Assembly: GCA_900404475.1 (NCBI GenBank)
Contig: OUQQ01000142.1
Span: 1-36,384, forward strand
Direction of reading: 5' to 3'
Length of the DNA stretch: 36,384 nt
Source of the DNA: Spongospora subterranea
Taxonomy: Eukaryota; Endomyxa; Phytomyxea; Plasmodiophorida; Plasmodiophoridae
Position 1 is the first letter of the stretch, and each line of letters begins with the position of its first letter. The notes beneath the pieces are model-generated. The model had not been told where the DNA came from. It saw nothing but the letters and a program-made list of their open reading frames with translations, and ran no database searches. The position numbers and the translations under genes were made by a program. Positions 11,488 to 21,279 of the stretch are shown here, piece by piece.

Positions 11488-12887
11488 TTAACTTACAGTT
11501 GCCATGAAAGCGATAGCGGCGATAACAGGCAACGCCGCAATGATTATACAGACAAAATTGCTTATTGATGTAATAGTTGAGCTGAGCAGAGGTTCAGGTA
11601 CATTTTCTGGAGCGGGAAGCCGCAACTTTTCAGAAATTTCTGCAAAAGTCCTTAATGCATTTGACACGCCAAGGAGTTCCTAACGAGGACCAAGATAAGA
11701 ATTGGGCCTATAGGTGATATGGATATTTGCCTGGATTCGGTCGTTAATTTCAACTTCTAGTTCGTCAGGAAATGCGTAATCGCTCATTCGTAACTGAGAA
11801 TCAGGATGAAATATTATTACTCGCCGCGGGAGAGGCGTCTCCCTAAAATGAAGATGAAAATAGGACCGCATACGCATTGTGTTAACTCACTGTTCAGAAA
11901 CAACTGAATTCGAACCCTGGTTTTCTTGTAAGCATAACTGAAACCTATGAGATCCGCTAGCAAACGAATAAGTTTCCTAGCCAAAGAAAACAATACACCA
12001 CCAAACCTTTTTGCGATATCGGATTTCAGCGCAATTACGCCGTCCCAGAGAGTAGCTCTGGGCAAAATGTAGGCGACTCCTACTTGTGTTCCCGTATAGA
12101 CAAATTCCCTTCTCTCGTCGGAGGGGGTCTTGAACGATGACAACAGAAATTCGATGTTGGTCACTTCACTCGATAGGTATGACGCCAACTCATTGTTTTC
12201 GGCTGATAGAACTCGCTTCTAAAAAATTGGTTTTTGAATATGTGGTTAGATAAGGTTGCCTTGAACAACAGACGCACCTACTTTGGTAGTTGGTTCACAA
12301 AGAACGGGAGCTGCTTTATCTAATATTGTTCGAATTGCTTTTTCCACACAATTGGGATCACCAATTTGGACATCAAAAGAGAAGAAAACAGACGTTGTGA
12401 GCAGCATCAACGATTTCGCTAACGAGGGTTCCTTTCTCACTGTGATTGCAGTTGAAGAAGTCCCACCAGGGCCACTGCGACGGCGACATCTGAAATACAG
12501 TCCTCAGTCAAATGCTTCAATGTAAAATCTGGGTGAAACCTGATGGAGGATTTCTCTGCGAAAAATTCAATCAGCGTGGAAAAATCGGCAGCACCCGAAA
12601 AAACACCAACTGGGACAATTCCACCGGGAAGCATTATCAATAATTGTTCAATGAATGCCGAATTCCAAGCTAATGAGAACGGCCCCTGGGGGATATCAAC
12701 CTGGATCCTGTCATCGGCAGCGGCATCCTGTGGGCAAAGGACAAGGTACCTTAGCCAAGGCAAACGCTGTCGTGCCGTGATATACGCCGACAACGACGGA
12801 AGGAGCGGTCCCCGACAGCAGCGTGGAATCCAGACCCGAGTCAATGATGACATTCTTCAGCGGGTGAATTGCAGTTCCGTAGCTCAT
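11488..12887 (-). CDS. ODR4: ODR-4-like ER membrane protein, 6 exons
   Basis: ODR-4 proteins help fold and export GPCRs from the ER and, in animals, anchor the UFM1 protease UFSP2. Exons read on the minus strand: 12750-12887, 12540-12727, 12282-12489, about 11891-12218, about 11731-11842 and 11488-11679. The family core is visible: IMLPGGIVPVGVFSGA in exon 2, FFSFDVQIGDPNCVEKAIRT in exon 3, TNIEFLLSSF in exon 4, PLPRRVIIFHPDS with LRMSDYAFPDELE in exon 5, and a single C-terminal transmembrane helix (FVCIIIAALPVIAAIAFM) in exon 6. The start at 12887 (MSYGTAI) is chosen because family similarity begins there. The exon 1/2 intron is either 22 nt (12728-12749) or 58 nt. The exon 4/5 junction is not settled. 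The last intron (11680-11730) would be GC-AG. Length is about 385-390 residues. Confidence 0.85.
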
Positions 12888-13497
12888 TTTGCAGAAATGA
12901 CCAAATCTGCCTGAAATTTCTGGCAGCAACAATGGCAGTGACCCGATATCTGTAGCGTAAATCTGTGCGTACGGATAATCTGTACTGTTGCACATGTGTA
13001 CACCACTATCAAGGGGCTGCGTGAACTTGGGCGTCTGGGAAAATATGGATGGTGTATTGACATGAACTGTGAGATTATTCATATAGCACATGGGTACTTG
13101 AGTTAGGACACCTTCCACTTCAGATTTTATTGCGTTTGGTATGTGATGGCCCGTTGCTAGCAATCAACACCGAAACAAGGGCCGCTGCAACAATATATAT
13201 ACAGAAAAAACACGATTCTCCTGACACAGCAAAATAAAATACAGCCATAGCTAAAAATTCACCGAAATGCAGCAGGTGTTCTTTCAGATCCCCTCCTAAA
13301 TGCCATCCGCCATGCCTGATTGAGAGCATTGAGACCTTGGGGAAGTGCGTGGTGAAGTGACGGTGTGACAAGAAGGGCTGCGCCACTGCCTGTCGTTCGC
13401 CCTTCGGGATGTACACTCGTTGGTCAGGGACTGCACTTGACTAGCAAATCGACCCTTGGTAAAGGCCCATTTTGCTGAAGGGAGCTGTCGCTGGGCG
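12888..13497. other. Divergent intergenic region between ODR-4 and the amidotransferase gene
   Basis: It lies between two gene starts facing away from each other, so it probably holds both promoters. Minus-strand open frames here (to 13416) do not resemble ODR-4 or other families and are taken as chance. Confidence 0.4.
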
Positions 13498-15184
13498 ATG
13501 TGCAGACTTCTGGTCTATAAAGGACTGAATCATCAACCGGTCCTTCTTTCGAAGTTGCGATTCTGATTAGCCGCGGAATTTTGCTGATTAATGTTTAGTT
13601 TGATTACGAGACCGGAACATTCAATCATTAAGCAGGCGTACCAGTGTCGTGAAAGACAGGAAGGTATTGTTTGCTTAATCGCATTTCATCTTCCTGATTG
13701 GCAATGCAGGGACACACTTGTGAGAAAACATTCAGCTCTGCAATGTGGGTCTATCTCATCTATGGAACAGGCCGAATGCATTGAATGCGGATGGATTTGG
13801 AATTGGGTAATTGACTGGGAGTATCATCATGGTCTTGACACTTGATACGTGTTGAATATTTCAGGTGGTACACCCCAAAAGTATAGTCGATTGTTCTCCT
13901 CAAGCATATCCAACTAAGTGGCGATACTCAGATTGACTGGACTCCTTGCGTGTTCACTTCCACGCTCCCAGCTTGGAACAATCGCAATCTCAATCGTCTT
14001 TGTGCTAAAATCAGCTCTTCTTTGATATTTGCCCACGTTAGAGCTGCCGGACAGGGATCGCCTATCACTGAGACGAATTGCCATCCGTATCTATTAATTT
14101 GATTACTTAGTTCGTCGTTTTGAATACCTCGACAGGTTTGTTGCTGGAAGGTACATGTTCATGCATAATGGTAGAGTTTCGAATCGTGTACCGATACTTG
14201 ATTTTCATATTTTTGTAAGGTCACATTGCAGAGTTTAGCAAGTTGAAGCGAAAGCTAGTTGCGTCACTTGGCGATAAAGCATTCCAGATTATTGAAGGTT
14301 TTTTGTTTACGCTTTCTTGGTTCAGAATTTGGCAACATTTTCTCAGGAACGACCGATTCTGAACACTGTTTCGCTGTATTCTTGGATGAACTCTCGCGTT
14401 GTACGAACGTTTGTGGAAAAGTTTGCGACGATTTCTCTAGCAGCCAACCAGTACTGCCACAGCATCTTCTTGATGCAATGTTAGTATATAGTTGTTTCTA
14501 TATCTGACAATTCAACCTTTGAGTGATAGGAAAAACACCATCAGAAGATTAAGGGAATTACGCATTGAATGTGGCATCAATGAACACTCGCATTTGAATT
14601 TTGCAGGTTTGTTGTTTCATTTTTCCATCAGCGTTTTTGTGAGATATTACGTTTGTAGTTACCGATGGGGAATGTGTTGCTATCAGCAGAGTAATTGACG
14701 ATGATTCTAAAACGAAAAAAGCGGCATCGATGTACTTTAGGTATCGAAGCGATATTATCATGCGTTTCACTACTAATCCACGGGTACAAGTTCTGGTACC
14801 ACTTTTAAATGTAATAGCACTGGCGGTTTCACAATGGCACAGCGGGATCGGCGCGAGGTATTCCTGTGTCGTTTATTTGTCTTTCTTAGACACTTGACTA
14901 TTATGTAGGAGGTTGTAATAGTTGCATCTGAACGTCTAACTTCCGTAGCGGAAGATTGGGTATTTTTCACCACATTTTAGAATGTTTTTCTAATTCGTTC
15001 TATTAGATGGAAGTACCACAAAACTCGATCATGATAATAACTTCGAAACTCAACGTAAGTTTCGTGTGCACAAAGCATTTTCTGAGATTCTAACAAAAAC
15101 TAAAGATTTTGACCGTTTCCGTTGATTCTGGTTCGAATCTTCCCGCAGACAACGAATGATGTCATGTCGAATGCCTTAAATTAA
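13498..15184 (+). CDS. DUG3: DUG3-like class II glutamine amidotransferase, 14 short exons
   Basis: The Ntn-type glutaminase fold hydrolyses the amide or gamma-glutamyl bond. In yeast, Dug3 works with Dug2 to degrade glutathione. Exons: 13498-13553, 13599-13663, 13725-13806, 13865-13880, 13932-14086, 14136-14185, 14232-14297, 14347-14479, 14530-14606, 14659-14740, 14818-14857, 14909-14959, 15007-15054, 15149-15184, giving 318 residues in frame. The start gives MCRLLVYKG, with the nucleophilic Cys at position 2 as the family requires. Other landmarks: LITRPEHSIIKQ, NADGFGIGW, FAHVRAAGQG ... ETNCHP, YMFMHNG, TTDSEHCFAVFLDELSR, MYFSTGG, VIVASERLT and WMEVPQNS. The third exon start is the least certain junction. 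Exon 4 is a 16-nt microexon. A partner Dug2 is not in the window, so the substrate is inferred from the family. Confidence 0.92.
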
Positions 15185-16335
15185 ACTGTCTCAATCCACC
15201 ATCCGGTCTTATTTGTCCAGCCTTGGTCACAGGTGTTTCGTTCGCGTAGCAATTTTATATAAGAAATTCAGAACACGTGTCTCACCACTCACTTGCCCTG
15301 AACGTATGTGCCTTGTCGCCATACATATACGTCTGTCAAGCCTGCACTGGGCGATTTTTTCTCGGCCAAGCATCAGTTCCTGTACAATGGCAAGCTGTTT
15401 GCAACGAGATAAGGACATGCGAATTTTAATAACATGTGATGATCAGATGCCGCTGTGAGCGACAGCCAGTGGCCGCTTGGCAAAGAGCAAGGCCATCAAA
15501 GCGCCTAAGACGCAAACATGACGAGTTCTACCGAAACGTCGACCAAGGAAACCGTGATGAAATGCCACGCATCGATGACGATATCAGGCTCCGTTTTGCA
15601 AAATTTTCAAACCCAACGGCTCAGACATTGTGCCAGTTCCTGTAGCATTCATTTATTTTTCCATCGGCTCAAATGAGCAACCGTCGCCACTCAATGAGTT
15701 GAACTTAAGGTCACTCTGAAATAGCGACTGGTTTGTCGTTTTGATATCAAAGGAGTCACTGCTGCTATCGATACATCAATAGTTACAGAAAGATTTCACA
15801 TCATGTTAATGTGACCATGTCCGCAACGAAGTTCATGGCGACAACACAGCCGATGTTGTTGTATAACAGGAATTGTTGTGCAGTCAAAATACATTATGCT
15901 ACTTTGGCAAATTGGAAAATCTCAAGTAGCATGATGCATTTCGATGAACAAACTACCACCGATTTCGAGAACGCTTTTCAGTGGTCCGACCACTTTGCGT
16001 AATAATTTGGCGATGCTGGGCAAATAGTTCTAAACCTATTTCAAAAACGATTGGGGCAGTACTCTCCATAATGAGTTGCGGAATGTAATTATCCAGCGAG
16101 GCCCAATGTGTATTCTCCCTATATTGCGGCCCTACAGATATCTACTACCATCAAAGCGTTCGCCCCTTTTTTTTTTCAAGTCATTAGCCGGGGCCAAAGT
16201 GCAATTTTGAATTGCGAACAATACCGCGCGGCGCGGCCTCGTTGTCGGTAGATTCTCAAACCACGGTAATCTCGGCGCTTCGCAAAACTGATCGCCCTGA
16301 GGAGAGGAGGGAAACGGGATCAGTAGTATTTTCGG
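15185..16335. other. 1.15-kb intergenic region
   Basis: Short open frames (for example 15436-15645 plus) have no recognisable domain. The minus-strand frames around 16132-16669 lie opposite KIN17 exons and are shadows. No repeat or RNA gene was seen. Confidence 0.4.
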
Positions 16336-17801
16336 ATGGGTCGAGGAGGGGATGGCGGGTTCATGACCCCCAAGGCCATATCTAACCGGATTAAGGTCGG
16401 GCACCCTGATGTCGTTCACCCCCGCTGATGTATGAACCGTATCATCGCAGGCGAAAGGTCTGCAAAAATTACGATGGTACTGCCAGATGTGTGAAAAGTC
16501 GTGTCGTGATGAGAATGGATTCAAGGTAGAATGGCACATTTCGCTTTCTCGAATAGCCATTCAGGACTGCTTTCCCATTAGTGCCACTGCATGTCCGAAG
16601 CCCATCTTCGCCAAATGGCCTTATTTCGAGAGCGTCCACAGCAGATGATGAGTGATTTTTCCAGGACATTTGAACGTAGATTTGTGAGCATTTTAAGAAT
16701 AAGGTGGCTGTAATGATGGTTCAAGTACAATTTTCCTTAAGTTCTCCTTTAATTGTAGAGGTCGGTCTCGTATTCTTGCGAACTCAATCTATCAAGAGTA
16801 TATCGCCGAACGTCATCATATTCACATGAAAGCGACACAATGGGAAAGCCTTTCCAGTTTTATACAGTATTTGGGCAGAACAGGACAAGCTGAAGTTGAT
16901 GAGACCCCGAGGGGCTGGTTTGTCAAGTACATAGACCGAGATCCAGAGGTTTTATCTGCGGATGAGTGGTTGGTGGCTAAACACTGATCATGGTTGATTT
17001 CAGGCTGTTGCCAAGCAAAAAGCAGAGGAGCGTAACCAGAAGATTGCGTTAGATGACGTTCAACTCAAGGACAGGATGATCGCAAAACAAATCGAGCAGG
17101 CAGGACTCTTAGAAGCTGAACTGGGCACGCTGACGTCACCTACAGAACTTGTTAGAACGGATTCCGACTCAAAAATCGGGTTTGCTCTTTCTTCATCCGA
17201 ATCTACACCGACTCAGAGTAGGGTGTTTTCCGATGCACGATGACCATCTTGTACTCAATATCTGTAATTGCAGAACTTGCCCCCGACATTTTTGCTGAAA
17301 AACAAAGTTTTTCCGGGACTTCGTCTACAAAAGCTGATCGCCATAAACGCTCAGCCGTCGAAACCTTGATGGAATCAATCAAAGCGAAGCAGCCCCGATT
17401 GGAAGTCTGGGTTACACAGGGATTAATAGTCAAAGTGCTCAATAAGAGACTCAAAGATGGCGAGTTCTTTCGTAAAGTCGGTAATAATATCTTCTCATGT
17501 CTTGAACCCCGAAGCTGATGATTCTATTCAGAAAGGAGAAGTACTAGAGGTCCTTGACGGGTCATTTGCTAGAGTAAAGATGCTTGACGATCCCCAACCG
17601 ATCATCAGAATCGATCAGAGTGAACTAGAGACGGTTATTCCAGCCATCGGTGGCAAGATCGCCGTCGTTCTGGGTGATCATCAGCGAGGGAGAGTTGGAA
17701 CACTGGTGTCCCTTGAACAAGATGACTTCTCTGCTACTGTCCGTTTCAATCAAACCGCGATATCTGGATTTCCCTATTCGAACATCTGTAAAATAACTTA
17801 A
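16336..17801 (+). CDS. KIN: KIN17 DNA/RNA-binding protein, 7 exons
   Basis: KIN17 is a conserved nuclear zinc-finger protein of DNA replication/repair and RNA processing that binds curved DNA. Exons 16336-16395, 16451-16525, 16582-16703, 16759-16948, 17004-17217, 17274-17476 and 17532-17801 give 377 residues (human 393). The order is the N-terminal FMTPKAISNRIKAKGLQKL, a C2H2-type finger (WYCQMCEKSC ... KCHCMSEAH; Cys31, Cys34, His47, His53), a winged-helix domain (YIAERHHIHMKATQWESL ... VDETPRGWFVKYIDRDPE), a charged coiled-coil segment (AKQKAEERNQK ...) with IGFALSSSES, a tudor-like SH3 region (LEVWVTQGLIVKVLNKRL) and a C-terminal KOW domain (SELETVIPAIGGKIAVVLGD ... GRVGTLVSL). The six introns are all 55 or 56 nt. 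It converges with the next gene, 113 nt from stop to stop. Confidence 0.97.
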
Positions 17802-17914
17802 CTCTATACCGAATATTATTCTTTCAGTACAGTACGTCACCCGCTTTCATTCATCTTGACTTAACATAGATATATGTTTATTTACTTTCGAATTTTTTTT
17901 TGGCTGATTATTGA

Positions 17915-18970
17915 TCAAATCGACAATTCTTGCGACAAATTGATGCTATATCCTAGAGCAACTTGCGACTTGTAACCTTCATCAGTGCCATTTATTTTTC
18001 TTCCCCCTTTCTCATTTGATTTCACTCGACTGTCGACTTGTAGCCCTTGGCCATTGCCGTTTAATCGCCTCGACATCGGTGACCGAATTGATTTGCTGAA
18101 CCCATCGGACACCAGAATCTCGTCAACAAATTTCGTCACCTTTTCACCTGACGCAGCGTCCGGCAATGATGGTTCACCGCCCGACGATAAATTAGTTGTA
18201 GCCTCATTTTCTCCTGAAAGTGATAACGAAGAAAACGCTTCTGCCTTGGTCTTTTTGCGAATCCTAGTACAGGCAGCACACCTGCAAATGCCGGAACAGG
18301 ATGGGCAGATCCATCCAGAACGTTTCGAATTAGCTATAGAATCGCCATAACATTTTGATAAGCATCCATCGCAATACTTTTTTCGGCAATGTCGTTTGTC
18401 TTGTCGAGACCGTCGATTAAATAAATTGGAGCAGAACGCCAGGTGATCCAAACTACGAGCATTTTTACATTGATGGCACGATGTGCCCCGATATGAACGT
18501 TCAGGTTGCGATAGACCGTCATCTGATGCCACTGTTTGAGGAGGAGCTTCAGACTCTGTCGTCATACATAATGCAGGGCAGACGGATGCCACAGAAACAT
18601 TCGATTCCGACGATTCGATTTGACCGGATGTTGGGCGGCCAGCCACGATCACTGGAAATATCGCTGGGACTTTTGCGTATGCGTACGCATCCGTCGAAAG
18701 AACCGGATCAAATGGCCGTTTGGTGATGTCGCAAATGAACGAGATTGTCGGGTTCGGTAAGAACGGATTTAGGATCGCCGTGGTCGGGTTCGGATAAACA
18801 AGTTCACCTGATTCAATCTGAATCCCTTTGAGATACGACTCGCTATCGATGTGGCTGATGAACGTGTGCCGCTCGACGAGCGCGCCCCTAGCGTCCACGA
18901 ATCGCAGCGAAACATGCTCGATCCCGCCCTGTTTCAGCAGATACAGGACGTCGCCCCAGAGCTTTTCCAT
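17915..18970 (-). CDS. Glutamine synthetase I N-terminal domain fused to CDCA7-type 4CXXC zinc finger
   Basis: One uninterrupted 351-codon frame. Residues about 10-90 look like the N-terminal beta-grasp domain of type I glutamine synthetase: VSLRFVDARGALVE, then YLKGIQIESGELVYPNPTTA followed by ILNPFLPNPTISFICDITK, matching the family's DLRFxDxxG, ESDMxLxPDxxTAxxDPF and CDI pattern. The catalytic barrel of the synthetase is absent. Residues about 155-245 form a CDCA7-like zf-4CXXC_R1 finger: TSCHQCKN, KKYCDGCLSKCYGDS and GWICPSCSGICRCAACTR. CDCA7 proteins bind DNA and recruit the HELLS remodeller in animals. The C-terminal tail is basic and Ser/Gly rich. An in-frame stop lies upstream at about 19,100 and 18970 is the first ATG after it. 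What the synthetase-like part does is unknown, but no enzyme activity is expected. Unspliced upstream exons cannot be excluded. Confidence 0.8.
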   Translation of the reverse strand: MEKLWGDVLYLLKQGGIEHVSLRFVDARGALVERHTFISHIDSESYLKGIQIESGELVYPNPTTAILNPFLPNPTISFICDITKRPFDPVLSTDAYAYAKVPAIFPVIVAGRPTSGQIESSESNVSVASVCPALCMTTESEAPPQTVASDDGLSQPERSYRGTSCHQCKNARSLDHLAFCSNLFNRRSRQDKRHCRKKYCDGCLSKCYGDSIANSKRSGWICPSCSGICRCAACTRIRKKTKAEAFSSLSLSGENEATTNLSSGGEPSLPDAASGEKVTKFVDEILVSDGFSKSIRSPMSRRLNGNGQGLQVDSRVKSNEKGGRKINGTDEGYKSQVALGYSINLSQELSI

Positions 18971-19279
18971 CCCAACCAGGCGCTCGGGCCGGTCAGAGAT
19001 GATATCGCGATGCGTATTTTTGAGAGCAGTCAGGAGTATATACCCCTCAACCGGGACCGATAGATTAACACTGCCGAGTAGTGGCGATTCGGCCGACTCG
19101 AACTCTCATCACCCCCTATAACGTCTTTGGGACCGATCATATACTGCGCGCGGACTTTCATTGCCATTTTCTGATGGCGTTACGACACGATACAGAAATG
19201 ACCTGTTACCAGACGGTGAACGACATCGAGCGCACAAAACGCGCGAAATTGGTCCATTTTCGAACATCGCCTGTTTTTG

Positions 19280-19550
19280 ATTCGGGGCCAGTAATTTTGG
19301 TTTGGCAAGGTTTATTGGGGACAGATTGTTGGTGGTGCCCACTGGGAAGGTGTAGACGAAATGAAGAAGTTGGCTCACGATCATCAATTAATATGGGCTA
19401 TCGATCCATGTTATTGCGCGGGGTAATAAAGAATTTGAAAATACTGAATTTTTTCGCCGTCTTGTTGCAAATGCAGATCGCGTATCTTTGTTCAATGTTG
19501 GTTTGCAGGCAAACCCTTTTATTGACGGGTGACTTTAGTAATAATATTCT
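19280..19550 (+). pseudogene. Unassigned coding-like segment with a frame break
   Basis: Two adjacent plus-strand frames have convincing protein composition. About 19315-19424 contains VYWGQIVGGAHWEGVDEM and LIWAIDPCYCAG. About 19426-19554 contains NKEFENTEFFRRLVANADRV and FNVGLQANPFIDG. They join with a one-base offset at the GGGGTAATAA near 19423. Alternatively, a 54-nt intron (GTAATAAAG...TGCAG) would splice to a different frame. I do not recognise the family. It could be an exon pair of a real gene or a remnant with a frameshift. Nothing clear precedes it to 19064 or follows it to 19968. Confidence 0.3.
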
Positions 19551-19968
19551 GTAAAAATACTTCAGCAGATGTCTCTTTGCAAGGCGCATCCTCAGCGACA
19601 GAAGCGATGGATTGTTGCCATCGTCAGTACCATCAAGAACAAATAAAAGCGCCGCGACAATGCACCTGTAGTCCACTTGGCAGGAACACCTTACCCAATT
19701 CAAATTCAAGAATGCCGATTATTCGCTCAATTCGTTTCCTAATGACCTAATAAATCACGACAGAATTTGATCAGAATTACATATTTTTATGTGTTCTTTC
19801 CTAACAAATGCGCGTAGGATCTATTTATTATACGGAAAGGGTTTTGGACTCCTGAGCGGCGGTTTAATTTGATCATTACACTAGCCGTTAGCGGCCGTTT
19901 CCAGTGAGATCAGCTACAGTTTGGAGAGTCATCGCTGATTCTCCTGTTGTCTGTGTTGCCAGAATAAC

Positions 19969-20778
19969 ATGCCGTTTTCCTACATACCGCCACAGAATTT
20001 CGGTCCGGAACTTGAACACTGCTCTTTTTACTGGCCGTTTCGTTCTGCAATACCCGACACGATTCCTTTTTATTGTGTCTTTGGCTTATTTCATTGTATA
20101 GGACTGGTCGCTGAGAATTTATATCGATCTGGAGAGCCGAATGACTTGAATTTACCATTCCTGGAACGGCTTCAGCTAAAGACGATAATATATCTAGCTC
20201 CTGATCAGCCGTCCCGTTTGCTGTAGGCACAATCACATCCACACGATTCTTCCTGTTCACACCGTCTAATGTAGGTTGAATTTCGTCGATGATCAAGATA
20301 TTACATTTCTACATCTAGGTCGAGAAGGGACCAAAATTCCCTGGAAAACGGTGTACGATTTGCGTTGTATCCGATCGCAGATTAGCTGGTGGTAATCGAG
20401 GGTTTCAGGTCTGAAGAAGTGGTTCTGGCCGTTCTAGATCGGATCCTGGACGTGAACAGCTACCCTCTTCTAGTGATGTGCCATCTTGGCCGCCACCGGA
20501 CCGGAACGGTTCTGGGATGTTTAAGGAAAGTCCAACGGTGCGTTTCCTACAGTGATGATATCTTGCCGGACTCAGCTGGTCGGTTCAGGTGGAATCTGGC
20601 GTCGATATTTGAGGAATATCGTCGATATGCCGGTAATAAGGTCCAGTACAGATGGCGCGTTTGTCAATGCATCATTTTTTCATCACCATTCTAGGTGCGT
20701 TTGATGAACGAACAGTTCATTGAACTATTCGATACCGACCTGATCCGAATACCTGTCAACCCGCCGGCTTGGTTGTAA
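19969..20778 (+). CDS. SIW14: SIW14/OCA-like atypical dual-specificity phosphatase, 6 exons
   Basis: It belongs to the plant-and-fungi atypical dual-specificity phosphatases (PFA-DSP), several of which hydrolyse inositol pyrophosphates. Exons 19969-20002, 20102-20222, 20275-20350, 20386-20537, 20589-20640 and 20695-20778 give 172 residues. Landmarks: YIPPQNFGLVAENLYRSGEP, LPFLERLQLKTIIYLAPDQP, FLHLGREGTKIPW, the P-loop VMCHLGRHRTGTVLGCLRK (CX5R), IFEEYRRYAGNKVR and NEQFIELFD. Every junction keeps frame. The His that normally precedes the catalytic Cys (HCxxGxHRTG in relatives) is Met here, while Cys, the loop and Arg are kept, so activity may be altered. Introns are 51-99 nt apart from one of 35 nt. 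Confidence 0.92.
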
Positions 20779-21279
20779 ATACGTATTTATGAACAAGAAT
20801 TCTTCGTTAAAACTCCACCCAATATGTGCATTATCGCACAGTCCTAGGTCATTAGATAACAGCTATCTTGCATGGGGAAAATAAACTACCGGAGCTTGTT
20901 TCTGAACATTCAACAAATCGAACGGTATTGTTTTTTAATGGACGCGGCCAAACCAGCCTGCTTTAGTGCAATCCAACTGGCATCTGGTGCAGAAGGAGAT
21001 GAACGCTGTCGGTCGTTGAGGAAAGCAATCGGTGTCGGTAAACCTCTAATCACCAGATTTTTCTGATAGTCTCAAGTCGATCTCGGCGCGATTGTAGTTC
21101 CCATGGCCAAGAACTTCTTCTCGATCCATGAGATGACATGTAACGGGAACTGTTTGCCGTACGGACTTCTGTCGCAAGAGTTGACGTTACCGGCTAAAGG
21201 TGACTGGAGCAACAACTGTCTGCGTTTCCCCTGGGAACAGGTCTGGAATATATTGGCCGCTCTGCGTGATATCTGGGCG
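20779..21279 (+). other. Region upstream of WDR18 with unexplained open frame
   Basis: The frame of the WDR18 start is open upstream to about 21067 and reads like protein, with paired cysteines (EMTCNGNCLPYGLLSQEL) and GDWSNNCLRFPWEQVWNIL. A second open stretch at 20872-21066 contains MDAAKPACFSAIQLASG. They could be joined by an intron ending at 21066 and extend WDR18 N-terminally, or be exons of a separate gene. No known family was recognised. WDR18 proteins elsewhere begin about where the Met at 21280 lies. Confidence 0.35.

Noticed and set aside
13120..13416. Minus-strand open frame upstream of ODR-4 with a hydrophobic stretch
   Set aside because: ODR-4 similarity begins at 12887, no junction links them, and the frame has no family resemblance.
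15118..15148. GGTTCGAATC, resembling a tRNA T-loop
   Set aside because: No acceptor, D or anticodon arms can be built around it, and it falls within the last intron of the DUG3-like gene.
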